In this document: positions 24,205-33,944 of the stretch, piece by piece
Layout: every line of letters begins with the position of its first letter
How positions within the stretch are numbered: position 1 is the stretch's first letter
Source: Diplosphaera chodatii
Lineage: Eukaryota; Chlorophyta; Trebouxiophyceae; Prasiolales; Stichococcaceae
Length of the DNA: 64,000 nucleotides
Direction: 5' to 3'
Assembly: GCA_032358165.1 (NCBI GenBank)
Contig: JAALGY010000032.1
Span: forward strand, 1,054,001 to 1,118,000
The notes under the pieces: model-generated
Seen by the model: the letters and a program-made list of their open reading frames with translations, nothing else
What the model was told of the DNA's origin: nothing
Database searches by the model: none
Made by a program: the position numbers and the translations under genes

Positions 24205-24444
24205 TCACAACATGCGCTCCTTGCCGCGATCCTCTGTCCAGGCGTAGCTGATGTGCATCTCCGTGGGCTTTTGCCGTGGCTTGCGCCGCGGCTTGCCCGC
24301 CGTGCGCGACTTCCAGAAGAGCCACAGCCAGAACATCACCACCAGCAGCATGTGCAGCAGCACCAGCGCCGAGATGAGCCAGCTGTGGCCGCCCAGCAGG
24401 ATCTCCGGGCCATGGTGCGGAACCACGTGCCTGCAGCCACCCAT
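24205..24444 (-). CDS. small one-pass membrane protein (or terminal exon)
   Basis: Open frame of 79 residues from the ATG at 24444. A short polar, His/Pro-rich N-terminus (VVPHHGPEIL) is followed by one strongly hydrophobic span (residues about 25-46, LVLLHMLLVVMFWLWLF). A very basic tail follows (GKPRRKPRQKP). A splice-acceptor-like CTGCAG just before codon CAC (24431) means it could instead be the last exon of a longer gene. Its layout and several residues match the end of the neighbouring gene at 24703-25414 (VP.H.P, LV.LH, then Arg/Lys tail), so the two may be tandem relatives. Function unknown. Confidence 0.45.
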   Translation of the reverse strand: MGGCRHVVPHHGPEILLGGHSWLISALVLLHMLLVVMFWLWLFWKSRTAGKPRRKPRQKPTEMHISYAWTEDRGKERML

Positions 24445-24702
24445 ATGCAGCAAGTGTCATGAGTGTATCCCACACTTGGCTTCCATCCTGACGTAAGCTC
24501 ATAGCAACACAGGCGCTATCCAAAGCACGGCGTGTGTGCGCGTCCATGCCATCGTTGCATACGCCCCACCTATGGAACGTGTGTGCGGTGGCCATGCCTA
24601 GACACGGTCACGCCCGGTGCGTGCGCAGCGTGGCAGAGCGTTTGCGGTACACAGCTGCATGCCAGTTCCAACCGCAGGCTGCGCGCCCGCAGCAGGAGCT
24701 GC

Positions 24703-25414
24703 TCAGTCGATGGCGACCTTCTTGGGGCGCCGCTCACCAATGACCGTCTTCCACACCCAGAATGCAAGTGCCGCAATGTGCAGAGCGACCAGGCCCCAGA
24801 TCAGCGGGCCAAGGCCTTTCAGAGGGTCGTGATCAGCCGGCACCGCCGTGCTGACAGCCATGCGGGTGCAGGGTCCTGCAAAGCATGGACACCTCCATCA
24901 GCATCACGTGGTGTGGTTTGTATGGTGTCATGTAGCACCACGAGGGGAGGCACATCAAAGGCTGCTGATAATGCATGCGTTTGCCACGCATCTGAGACTG
25001 ACATTGTACTTGTGACCTGACCTGCAGTGTAGGCGATGTCGGACTGAGCAGATGTGGTTTCGACCACGACTCAGTGCAAATGAGCACACAGCTGAGGCGT
25101 CTGCCAGTGTACAGGCAGCCCTTTCCGAGAACCCGCCAACATTGATATCTGCAAATACCAAGTGGACAGTGTATGGCCGCACGTATCGGAACTCAGACGT
25201 CCGGTGACACGTGCAAATTGCTAATCGATCGATCAAGGGCGAGCTGCACACAGTGTGTGCAAAATGCTGTTTCACCAGGCACATACATACTGAAGACGAA
25301 ATAGCTGCATGTTGGGTCGACCACAATCGCCTCAGTGTGGTGATCGTCTGATGGCAAGTGACCACCTCTCAGATTGACAGGCCACCGGAGTGCACCGGCG
25401 TGCATGTGCAGCAT
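24703..25414 (-). CDS. small single-pass membrane protein, unknown family
   Basis: Not recognised. Four exons close in phase: 25414-25276, 25148-25090, 25043-25022 and 24875-24703, for 130 residues if the ATG at 25414 is the start. The first exon may extend upstream to an acceptor near 25433, so the 5' end is uncertain. The first about 90 residues look like a folded soluble domain with several cysteines (VVDPTCSYFVFSMYVPG, RAACTLADAS, GPCTRM). One membrane span follows (PLIWGLVALHIAALAFWVW) and then a basic tail ERRPKKVAID. The 22-base third exon is unusually small. Possibly an ER or plastid-envelope protein; that is inference. It is divergent from CysRS with only about 160 bases between. Confidence 0.52.
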
Positions 25415-25576
25415 GCAACGATCTCCCTCCTGCACGGTCTTCTAACACTATATTAGTGCTAGCAAATGTAAGACTCAGGGGTGTTGTGTCTGGACTTATT
25501 GCTGGTGCTCGCGGGCTCATGATCATGTGGCGGCCTATGTGAGGGGCGGCATTGCCTCCTGAGACAGCGTCCAGCA

Positions 25577-28500
25577 ATGATGGCAACTGGGGCCACGGCA
25601 CGCACGCTGGCGCTGATGCGCAGCCAGGCCTCATTCCGAGCCAGGGCCTGTCTGCGACAGAGCAGCATCGGTGGCCAACATGCTTGCGCCACCTGCAGCG
25701 TGATCAGCGCACCTGCAATGCCATGGGCACGCGAGCACACAACGGCAGGCGTTCGGTTCCGTGCAAGGCGCCAACACCGCACCTGCAGGTGGGATTGATT
25801 TAAAGCGGTGTTGCTGTGTTCGCACCACACATGTATGCGTGGCACCAGTCCATGCAGGATGTCCATCCGAATCTGCTGTGTGATGTCACTGTTGCAGACT
25901 CAGCGCCCCACTCAGTGGAGCTGCCTGTCACACCGCAGCAGCGTCAGTCGCAGCAGCGCCAGCCAATACAGCCACCGCCCCAGCAGCCGCTGCAGGCACG
26001 CCACGCCTGCACCTCTACAACTCAATGTCCAGGGCCAAGGAGGTGTTCACGCCGCGGCACGACCAGGGCAACGCTGTGAGCATGTACGTCTGCGGCGTGA
26101 CAGTATACTCCATGAGCCACATAGGTGAGGAGCATACAGATTACCTTCCAACGATGTTGGCCCACATGCATCTGATGGCAAGCTCCCGTGCACAGCAGCG
26201 ATGCATACGCAGGTGCCAAGGTGCCCCATGCAGGTCATGCACGAGCGTATGTGGCGTTTGATGTGCTGTACCGATATCTGCGGGAGCTAGGCTACGACGT
26301 GCAGTATGTGCGCAACTTCACCGATGTTGATGATAAAATCATCAAACGTGCGGCTGAGCTTGGCGAGGATCCGGCAGTGCTCAGCCAGCGGTGAGTGCAG
26401 TGTGTCAACCTACACCCCCTTGCATTTCCATACACTTTTACACATCTTCTTACACCTGCTGCGTGTAACTGGTCATACGATTCTGTGGCAGCTGCGCTCT
26501 AGAGGAGCAGATTGCAGTCCACTGTGGTCGGTCAAACCATAGGGGGGACGCCCTCATTGACCCATTGGCCGGACAGGTACATCGACGAGTTCCACGAGGA
26601 CATGCAGCAGCTGGGATGCCTGCCGCCGGCGCTGGAGCCGCGTGCCACTGCGCACATCCCAGCCATGATCGACACCATCAGCAAGATCATCGACAACGGA
26701 CACGCGTACGCCGTCGGCAATGACGTGTTCTTTGACATCGCCACGCTGCCAGGCTACGGCAAGCTGTCCCGCCACACCCCGCAGGTGCCCTGGATGCACC
26801 CTGCACATGCATGCCTGTTTACCAGAAGTTCTGAGGTCAGAGCCCGTCTGCCATATCACAAATGCCGGATGGCCACTGGCTCGATGAAAATCTGGCTTCG
26901 TTTGCACACTCTGCGAATGCCGTACATAGCGACCGCACCCTGTGGTTATCGAACCTCAGAAGCAGTCACTGCACTCTCCACAGCATACAGCACAGTCTGG
27001 CGGGACCTGCGGCCCTGCAGGAGGACGGGCAGGCGGAGCACCGGGTGGACGTGGACGCACGCAAGCGGTCGCCGGCGGACTTTGCGCTGTGGAAGGCGGC
27101 CAAGGCGGGGGAGCCGCGGTGGGACAGCCCCTGGGGCGCCGGCCGCCCGGGCTGGCACATCGAGTGCAGCGCCATGATCCGCCAGCTCATGGGGCCCGTC
27201 ATCGACATCCACGGCGGCGGCAGGTGCCTCAACGGACACATGCCGAAGATGCGCATCAGCCGGAAATGCTGTGCATTCCGGCATGACGTCGGCATACGAC
27301 TCGTTATGGACACCAGGCAAGGTGGTAGAATCCGATGGCCTGAGGAACCTCTGCATACATGGCTCATTGTTGGCCTGCAAATTTTTGCAGGGACCTGCAG
27401 TTCCCGCATCACGAGAACGAGCTGGCACAGTCCCGCGCGGCGGCGTGCAGCTGCAACACCGAACACAGCAGCCAGCACGGCGACAGGGAGGACGGCGAGT
27501 TCGTGCGCTACTGGGTGCACAATGGCTTCGTGAACGTGGACTCCGAGAAGATGAGCAAGAGCCTCGGCAACTTCTTCACCATCCGGGAGGCGACGGCGAT
27601 GTATGCGCCCATGGCGCTGCGCTTCTGGCTGTTGGTGAGCCTCCCCTCCTGCATGCGACTACAATACTGCCACGTGGCCCGCGGATTGCTTGCTGTTGTC
27701 AGGCTCGTGTGGCCGGCTGAACCTGCTCAACTGCAGTTTCAGTTTTTGGGGTGCAGGGCACACACTACAGGGCAGCCGTCAACTACACACGGCGCGCGCT
27801 GGAGGAGGCGTCCGAGCGGCTCTACTCCTTCTACCAGGCGGTGCGCATGAGGCAGCTGCAGCTTGGTCTAGTGGAGATGCTGATGTGCTTACAATGTAGT
27901 AGGATCGACGTGCACCTCGTGCGAAGTGCAGCGGGCACGGTGACTACCCTGCATCACCTGCAGCTGCACAGTCTGCCGACCAAGCGACATTCTGTACATC
28001 TCGTTGCTGTAAGGCTGCTGCACGATGCATGCAGCTCCTGGACACGCGGCAGGCGCTCGAGGGTGCCGGTGATCCGGGTGCAGCCGCCATGCAGCAGGCG
28101 CGGCAGCAGGCAGCAGAGCGTCAGGGCGATGGCGGCGAAGTTCTAGCCTTGGTGCACGCTGCAATGGCAGACGATCTGAACACAGCGCAGGTGGTCACCT
28201 GCATCTGGCTCTGTGCATCCAAGGATGCTTGCAGCAGAGTGAGCACACATCAGTCACTGAGGCGCGGACTTCACCACACCTGCACCCAACCTACATCCAC
28301 CAAACTCCAGGCTATCGGGCACCTGTCGGCGCCCGTCACCCGCATCAACGACCTGCTGTACACGAGGAAGGGGCGGAAGCAGGCGGACCGGCTGCCGCTG
28401 CTGGCGGCCCTGGAGCACGCGGTCGCCGAGTCCCTGCGCCTCCTGGGGCTCCCAGCGGACGACCCCACAGCCGTCCTGCAGGTGCGGAGCTCGCGCTGTG

Positions 28501-29116
28501 TTGCTCCCTTTTCACAGCAGCTGGAAGTTTGTGGGTCTTGAGACACGGTCATCAGACTGCTGATATTGTCCAGTACATTGAACCATACTGCCGCAGATGA
28601 CGGCAACAATCAGTACTGTGCTAGATTGACTGATCGGGCGGTAGGTCATACATGTGGAGTTCACAACTCAACCTAGCAGCAGTCAATGTGGGGAGCTGGC
28701 TGTGTGCAGTTGTCGGCTGCAACACAGTTCATCTGTCATGCTGAAGCGCCAACCCCACACATGAAAGCGCCACAAGGCTGGTGTGCGTCACAGGAGCTGC
28801 GGGTGATGGCGCTGAAGCGAGCTGGGCTGACGGAGGCAGATGTAGCACAGCAGATCCAGGACCGCGCCACAGCCAGACAGGTGCCCTCGGTAGCCGTCTC
28901 AGTTTTGCAAGAGCGTGCATCAGGCATCCTCGGGAACTGCATATGCTTGGACGCGATGTGGGGCGCTAAGGGGGCATGGCATGTCCTGTGATGCAGGAGA
29001 AGAACTTCGAGGAGGCAGACGCAGTCAGGGCGCGGTTGGAAGAAGCTGGCATCCTGATCATGGACAGCCCCACAGGCACAACCTGGCGGCCAGGGGTTCA
29101 GATGACGGACGCCTGA
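25577..29116 (+). CDS. CARS: cysteinyl-tRNA synthetase, organellar
   Basis: Charges tRNA-Cys with cysteine (EC 6.1.1.16). Eleven exons: 25577-25788, 25898-26124, 26234-26390, 26577-26784, 26991-27223, 27391-27634, 27757-27840, 28035-28190, 28311-28481, 28794-28880 and 28997-29116, all in phase, 632 residues. Residues 1 to about 125 are an Arg/Ala/Ser-rich leader, so it is plastid and/or mitochondrial; plant organellar enzymes are often dual targeted. Catalytic signatures: MYVCGVTVY (zinc Cys), the HIGH-class motif [32 protein letters not shown] (second zinc Cys), [11 protein letters not shown] and KMSKSLGN. The Rossmann core is followed by a helical anticodon-binding part with small exons. 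It is bacterial-like in type, as expected of an organelle enzyme. Confidence 0.95.
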
Positions 29117-29416
29117 GGCGGATCGAATCTCTGTGAACACAAAGACAGGCAGCCCTCAGCAGTGTGCAATAATCTGACAGGTAGAGAGTGATCAGAAGGG
29201 GCAGTTGCCTATCCAGATGTTGCTAGCGGCCTACTCCCTATCTATAGTACACACAAGGACAAATCTAGCTCATCCGACATCTACACTCTGGGCTATCAAC
29301 TATCAGAGGCAACACTCACAAACCACAACGAAAGGCCCGGTACCGCAAGTGCTTCTGGGTGCCTGGATGGAGCATGCCAGCGGCACACGCAGCATGCGGC
29401 ACCACTGCACGACACC
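29117..29416. other. intergenic, convergent 3' ends
   Basis: 300 bases between the stops of CysRS (+) and OAT (-). No feature recognised. Confidence 0.5.
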
Positions 29417-32400
29417 TCAATCAAAGGACCGAACAGTTCTGCAAATGATGTCGGCACACTCCTCCAGCTGCTCGTCATTGATGGTCAGCGGCGGCGCAAA
29501 CCTGCAGAGCCGAAGGTGCAGTCAATTTGATGGTCGGCCTGTTGCAGTGCAGCAATACCATCACGACGGCCGGTTGCACGATGGGGTATGCAGTGACATA
29601 CTGCAGGCAAACATAGACACACCTGATGATGTCGCCATGCGTCGGCTTTGCCTGAAATGGCACACAGGCAGCAGGTCAGCTTACATCCAGCCAAAGTCAA
29701 GCGCACAACAGCAGCAAGGACCGGCCACCTGAGCAGACAAGCTCTCGAAGGCAGGGTCAAGACTCACCAGCAAGCCGTTGTCCTTCAGCCGCATGCACAC
29801 ATCGTAGGCGTTGACGCCATCACGCTCCTCAATGACGATGGCATTCATCAGGCCCTGCACGGCTACGCCAGCATGTCAGGCCTACTATTACATGCTTCGG
29901 CATCGCCACCACAGCAGGAGCGTCAAGGGTTCACATGACTGTGCTCAGTATGCATCGCAGGCACAGCACCTTGCCGCGCACAGCCGACACGCGCGACCCG
30001 TCACGCTGCAGCTCCCCCAGCGCCGCCCGCAGCTTCTGCCCCTGCCGCTCCGCATTGTCCGCCAGCTTCTCTTCTACCAGCACCTACATCATGCCCAAGA
30101 ACCTAGATTCGAATTCGAGCCCCATCAAAGCCCCGGCCCTGATGGCACTGATGTGCATGAGGTGACTGTTGGCATCTGCAGCACCAAGCTTCACCATACC
30201 AACATTTTGCACGATGTAAGTATGATAAACAAAGGGCAGCTGGCAAGCACCTGCAGGGCTGCCATGGCGACGCGCGCCGCGACTGGGTTGCCGCCATATG
30301 TGCTGCCGTGCTGCCCGCGCCCGATGGTGAGCATCACCTGCGCACGGCCAGGCATGCCCTCTTGCTATGCTGCCTGGCAGACCTGGCTATTTTTACAGCA
30401 CACGTCATTGGCAAGGCCAACGCATCAACTCTCGGAGCACCAACAGCCAGAGAGGACAGTATAGGAGACACATATGCATGCACAGCAGCAGCACCTCGTC
30501 GTCGCCCAGCACCGCGGACACCGGGTACACGCCGCCGCTCAGCGCCTTGCCCAGCACCAGCAGGTCCGGCCGCACCTGCACAGCGCCCAGGCCGTGCACC
30601 CTCGGTAAGCACCAAACAGGAGGGCAACAATGAGTAACGGCACATGCAGGCGTTTGCCAATCATGTGAGCGGTGGAGCAGAGTCGGCGCTGCAGAAGTCA
30701 AGCATGCACAGCCCGGCAGACCGACACAGCAATGTGACAGTAGGCATGCACCGTACGCTGCCCATCGTGCGCAAAACAGCGCACCGGGTCGTGGTCGCAG
30801 GCCAGCATCTTGCCGGTGCGAGCGCACCCCGTCTGCACCTCGTCCGCGATGAGCAGCGCGCGGTGCCTGTGCAGCAACTCCTGCGCCTGCTTCAGGTAGC
30901 CCTGGTCCGGCACGACAACGCCGGCCTCGCCCTGCACCAGTCAATGTCTGAAAGCTGGTGTCATCTTGAGCCTGGGGAATCTGTGTCAAATGCTGCGATG
31001 TGCAACTGCATGTCCGCGGCTGAGCACGCACAGCACCATGCCTGCGTTTGAGTGCTGAGACGAAAGCTGAGACGATGCAGCAACACAACTGCTGATGTGC
31101 ACAGGCTAGCACCTGGATGGGCTCGACCATGAAGGCTACGATGTTGGGGTCCGCCTCCAGCTTGGCCTCCAGCGCGCCCAGGTCATTGTAGGGAATGATC
31201 TGCAGCCACGGTTTCCAGGGTCATCCATTGCACGCCAGGCTGGCCGCGCAGCCGTGGCGACCTGTCAGGCATGCAGCGGCAGGGCCCGCTGTCCAGGCGG
31301 GTGCAGGCAGCGTGGGGCGGGGGCCGCACCTCGAAGCCGGGCATGAAGGGGCCGAAGCCCTCGTAGGAGGAGGGGTCGGTGGAGGAGGACACCGCGGCCA
31401 GGGTGCGCCCCCAGAAGTTGTCCTCCGCAAACAGCACCTTGGCCTGATTGCGCGGCACGCCCTTCACGTCGTAGCCCCATCGCCTGGGGCGGAGGTGACA
31501 TGCGTCACCAGGTCAGCTGCTACGTTCGCAGGATGCCGTTGCACAGTTGCATGCAGGCATTGCTCCGCGCTCAAGACTGGGCTTGTTCAATGCTTCTGCC
31601 GCGAGATGTGGTACCCAGCGATGTAGCTATGTAGCTCACTAAACGAGGAAGCGGAGCAAAGCCTCGCGGGTGATATCGCTGGGCACCTGGCGAGCTTGAT
31701 GGCGGACTCGCCGCCCTCGACGCCCGTGTTCATGGGCAGCACCTTGTCGTAGCCGAACAGCTGCGTGATGTACTCCTCGTACTCGCCCAGCACATCGTTG
31801 AAGAACGCCCGCGACGTTAGCGACAGCGTGGACACCTGGTCCACCAGCGCCTGGATGATCTGCGCCCCGTGGAATGGCCGCCATCAGCTCAGCTCAAATG
31901 TTGTGGTCTGGCACTGTGTCATGTCCATCTGCTTTCGTGCAATGCGCTGCGCGTTGGTTGCTGCCCAACAACACGACGCGTGCCATTCACTCAATGTCAT
32001 GCGGATGGTGCATAGCATGTAGGGTTGTTGATTCTGGCGGGTGCCCAGTCGCAGTGCAGGTTGCACATGTGGCGGCGCCGCAGGTGGACACCTTTGGGTG
32101 GTTGTGACCCTGGTTGAGGGCCGAGTACGCACTGAGGAAGTCGTAGTAGTGCTTGCCATCCACATCCCACACGTGCACGCCCTGCCCCTTGCTTAGCACC
32201 ACAGGGATGGGCGCGTAGTTATGCGCGCCATAGTCATCCTCCCGCTTGATGTACTGCGCAATGAAAACAGCACTGTCAAGCATAAGCCAAAAGTATCCTC
32301 GCGAGTGAAAGTTACAATGGAAGTGCCGCAGGGACGTGAACACATGCCTTCGAAAGCCGTTCACCTGCTGCTGCAGAGGTGTCTCAGCTGCCAACGGCTG

Positions 32401-32478
32401 AGCGGCGTATGTCCGAGCAAACAATGAAGTAACGTTGGCCTTGGTCACCCTGCTGCGACCGAACGCCCTTGCCAGCAT
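29417..32478 (-). CDS. OAT: ornithine delta-aminotransferase, mitochondrial
   Basis: PLP enzyme (EC 2.6.1.13) moving the delta-amino group of ornithine to 2-oxoglutarate, linking arginine breakdown to glutamate/proline in mitochondria. Twelve exons: 32478-32365, 32253-32092, 31859-31687, 31483-31330, 31199-31113, 30931-30785, 30575-30495, 30337-30251, 30083-29970, 29854-29768, 29651-29623 and 29501-29417, in phase, 439 residues. The ATG at 32478 is the first true ATG; the frame extends upstream only to a GTG. The Arg/Ala-rich first 35 residues fit a mitochondrial leader. Motifs: [61 protein letters not shown] and PLP lysine in [27 protein letters not shown] and [10 protein letters not shown] complete the family. 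Exon 11 is only 29 bases. Confidence 0.95.
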
Positions 32479-33537
32479 GCTTGCAGCAGCCACGTGATGG
32501 TCAGCTAGGCGTGTGGTGTAAAGTCTTTCTTTCCAGCCTCACGCCAGCGCCCGGCAACTCAGTCAAGTATTCGCTTTGCAATTGTGCCACCGCAATGCGT
32601 TGTTGCCTTTACGGAAGCAAGACTGGCGATGCGAGACGCCATGCGCTGAAGAGAGATGAGTCAGTCCACGTGCTGAGAAACCCTTAGGGGGGTATGATAT
32701 GGGTAGGCCCCCAGGCACGGATGGATTTGCATCATTTGCAGGGGTGGAGAGCAGGGGATGTGCAGTTGACATACAGGGGTTGAAAGGGGGTTCAAAGGGT
32801 TAGCAAACGACGCAGTGATGCAGGCACGTTGCCGCAGAAACGCAGCTGCGGCGGCAGCATGCCACCGGGATGCAAACGCAAAGTCATTCATGACAAAGAT
32901 CCATGCGATAGTTCACAGCGTGCATGAGCTCCACGCGAATAACGCGATAGGCTTTCAGCAATTGCCGGTAAACGATGCCGGTAAAGTCTGATCGGGGTCT
33001 GATTGGCACCGGCAGCGCAACACACCAGCCAAACACCCCGCAGCGGCAAGCTGTACTAGCGAAGATCTACCACACGGAAGCGCTGTAGCAGCGGTGTATT
33101 GTGCCGGTCGCGGTTGCGACGCAAAGTTTAGATCTCTCAACGGCGTGCATCTCAGTGGTCGCCATGTACGTGGTCACCGCAAGCTAACCGTACTGAACAG
33201 CCCACGGCGGGCCGCCGGGCCTCGCGCGCACCACGGCGGCCGTGACGAGCGTGCGAATCGGCAGGGAATTGGCCATGTTTACGGGGACCGCGTGGGGAGA
33301 AAACCTTACTGTACTGGATAAGTATCGGGGACTATCAGAAACTGTAAAGACACGCCGCATCGCGACGAAAGTAAAGGGCCTGGGGGCAATGATGCGGATC
33401 GCCTGCCACGTCGGATAAGACTCCTATGCAAGTGCAGCTGCTCGAATCACGATACAATCGCATGCTTGACAGCTTGAATCAAGCTAACCATATCACAGCT
33501 TTCGATTAAGGGTGGAGTTCGCGCTTCAGACCGCACG
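32479..33537. promoter_or_regulatory. divergent intergenic region, CpG-rich right half
   Basis: About 1.06 kb between OAT (-) and a small plastid protein (+). The part around 32990-33480 is rich in CpG (GCGAATAACGCGAT, CGCGGTTGCGACG) compared with nearby introns, as expected of a promoter. The part near 32690-32790 has G/C-skewed runs such as AGGGGGGTATG. No coding exon, RNA gene or mobile element seen. Confidence 0.4.
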
Positions 33538-33873
33538 ATGGCATCCGCGCTGTGCAGCTGCAGTTTGGTGCGCCCTGCCGTTGCACGCCCAGCTGGCGTA
33601 TCGGCCCTTCGCAGGCCTGCGAGTGTGAGGCCGTCTCTGAGAACCAGCAGGCAGCTGGTGGCGCCAAGGGCGTCTGCCAATGAGATCATGCAGCTGGCCG
33701 AGGCAGCAGGAAAGGAGTATGGATCCGTCGACGCTCCAAACTGGGTGCTGCCACTGGGCATCGTTGTGGTGACATTGGCGAGCATCCTGTCTGGGTATCT
33801 GCTGAAGCCAGGAGACGATGCTGCACAGGAGATCCGGCAGCGCGACTCGAAGTCTGGACGCTGGACCAAGTGA
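33538..33873 (+). CDS. small plastid-targeted single-span protein
   Basis: Intronless 111-residue protein. Residues 1 to about 45 form a typical chloroplast transit peptide (MASALCSCSLVRPAVARPAG, then more Arg/Ser/Pro ending near VAPRAS|A). The mature part of about 65 residues has a short polar N-terminus (NEIMQLAEAAGKEYGSVD), one membrane span (VLPLGIVVVTLASILSGYLL) and a charged tail (GDDAAQEIRQRDSKSGRWTK). This size and layout are common among small thylakoid subunits of photosystems or assembly factors, but I do not recognise the exact family. It ends 71 bases from the stop of TBCE on the other strand. Confidence 0.75.
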   Translation: MASALCSCSLVRPAVARPAGVSALRRPASVRPSLRTSRQLVAPRASANEIMQLAEAAGKEYGSVDAPNWVLPLGIVVVTLASILSGYLLKPGDDAAQEIRQRDSKSGRWTK

Positions 33874-33944
33874 AGAGCTTGCGCAAATAATATAATACAG
33901 GAGTCGCGTTCAGCTTTTGCAAGGTCGCTAGGATGACAGCTGGG

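Noticed and set aside
30405..31130. A 241-residue minus-strand frame overlapping OAT exons.
   Set aside because: It reads through OAT exons and introns in another frame and has no family likeness; the spliced OAT model explains the region.
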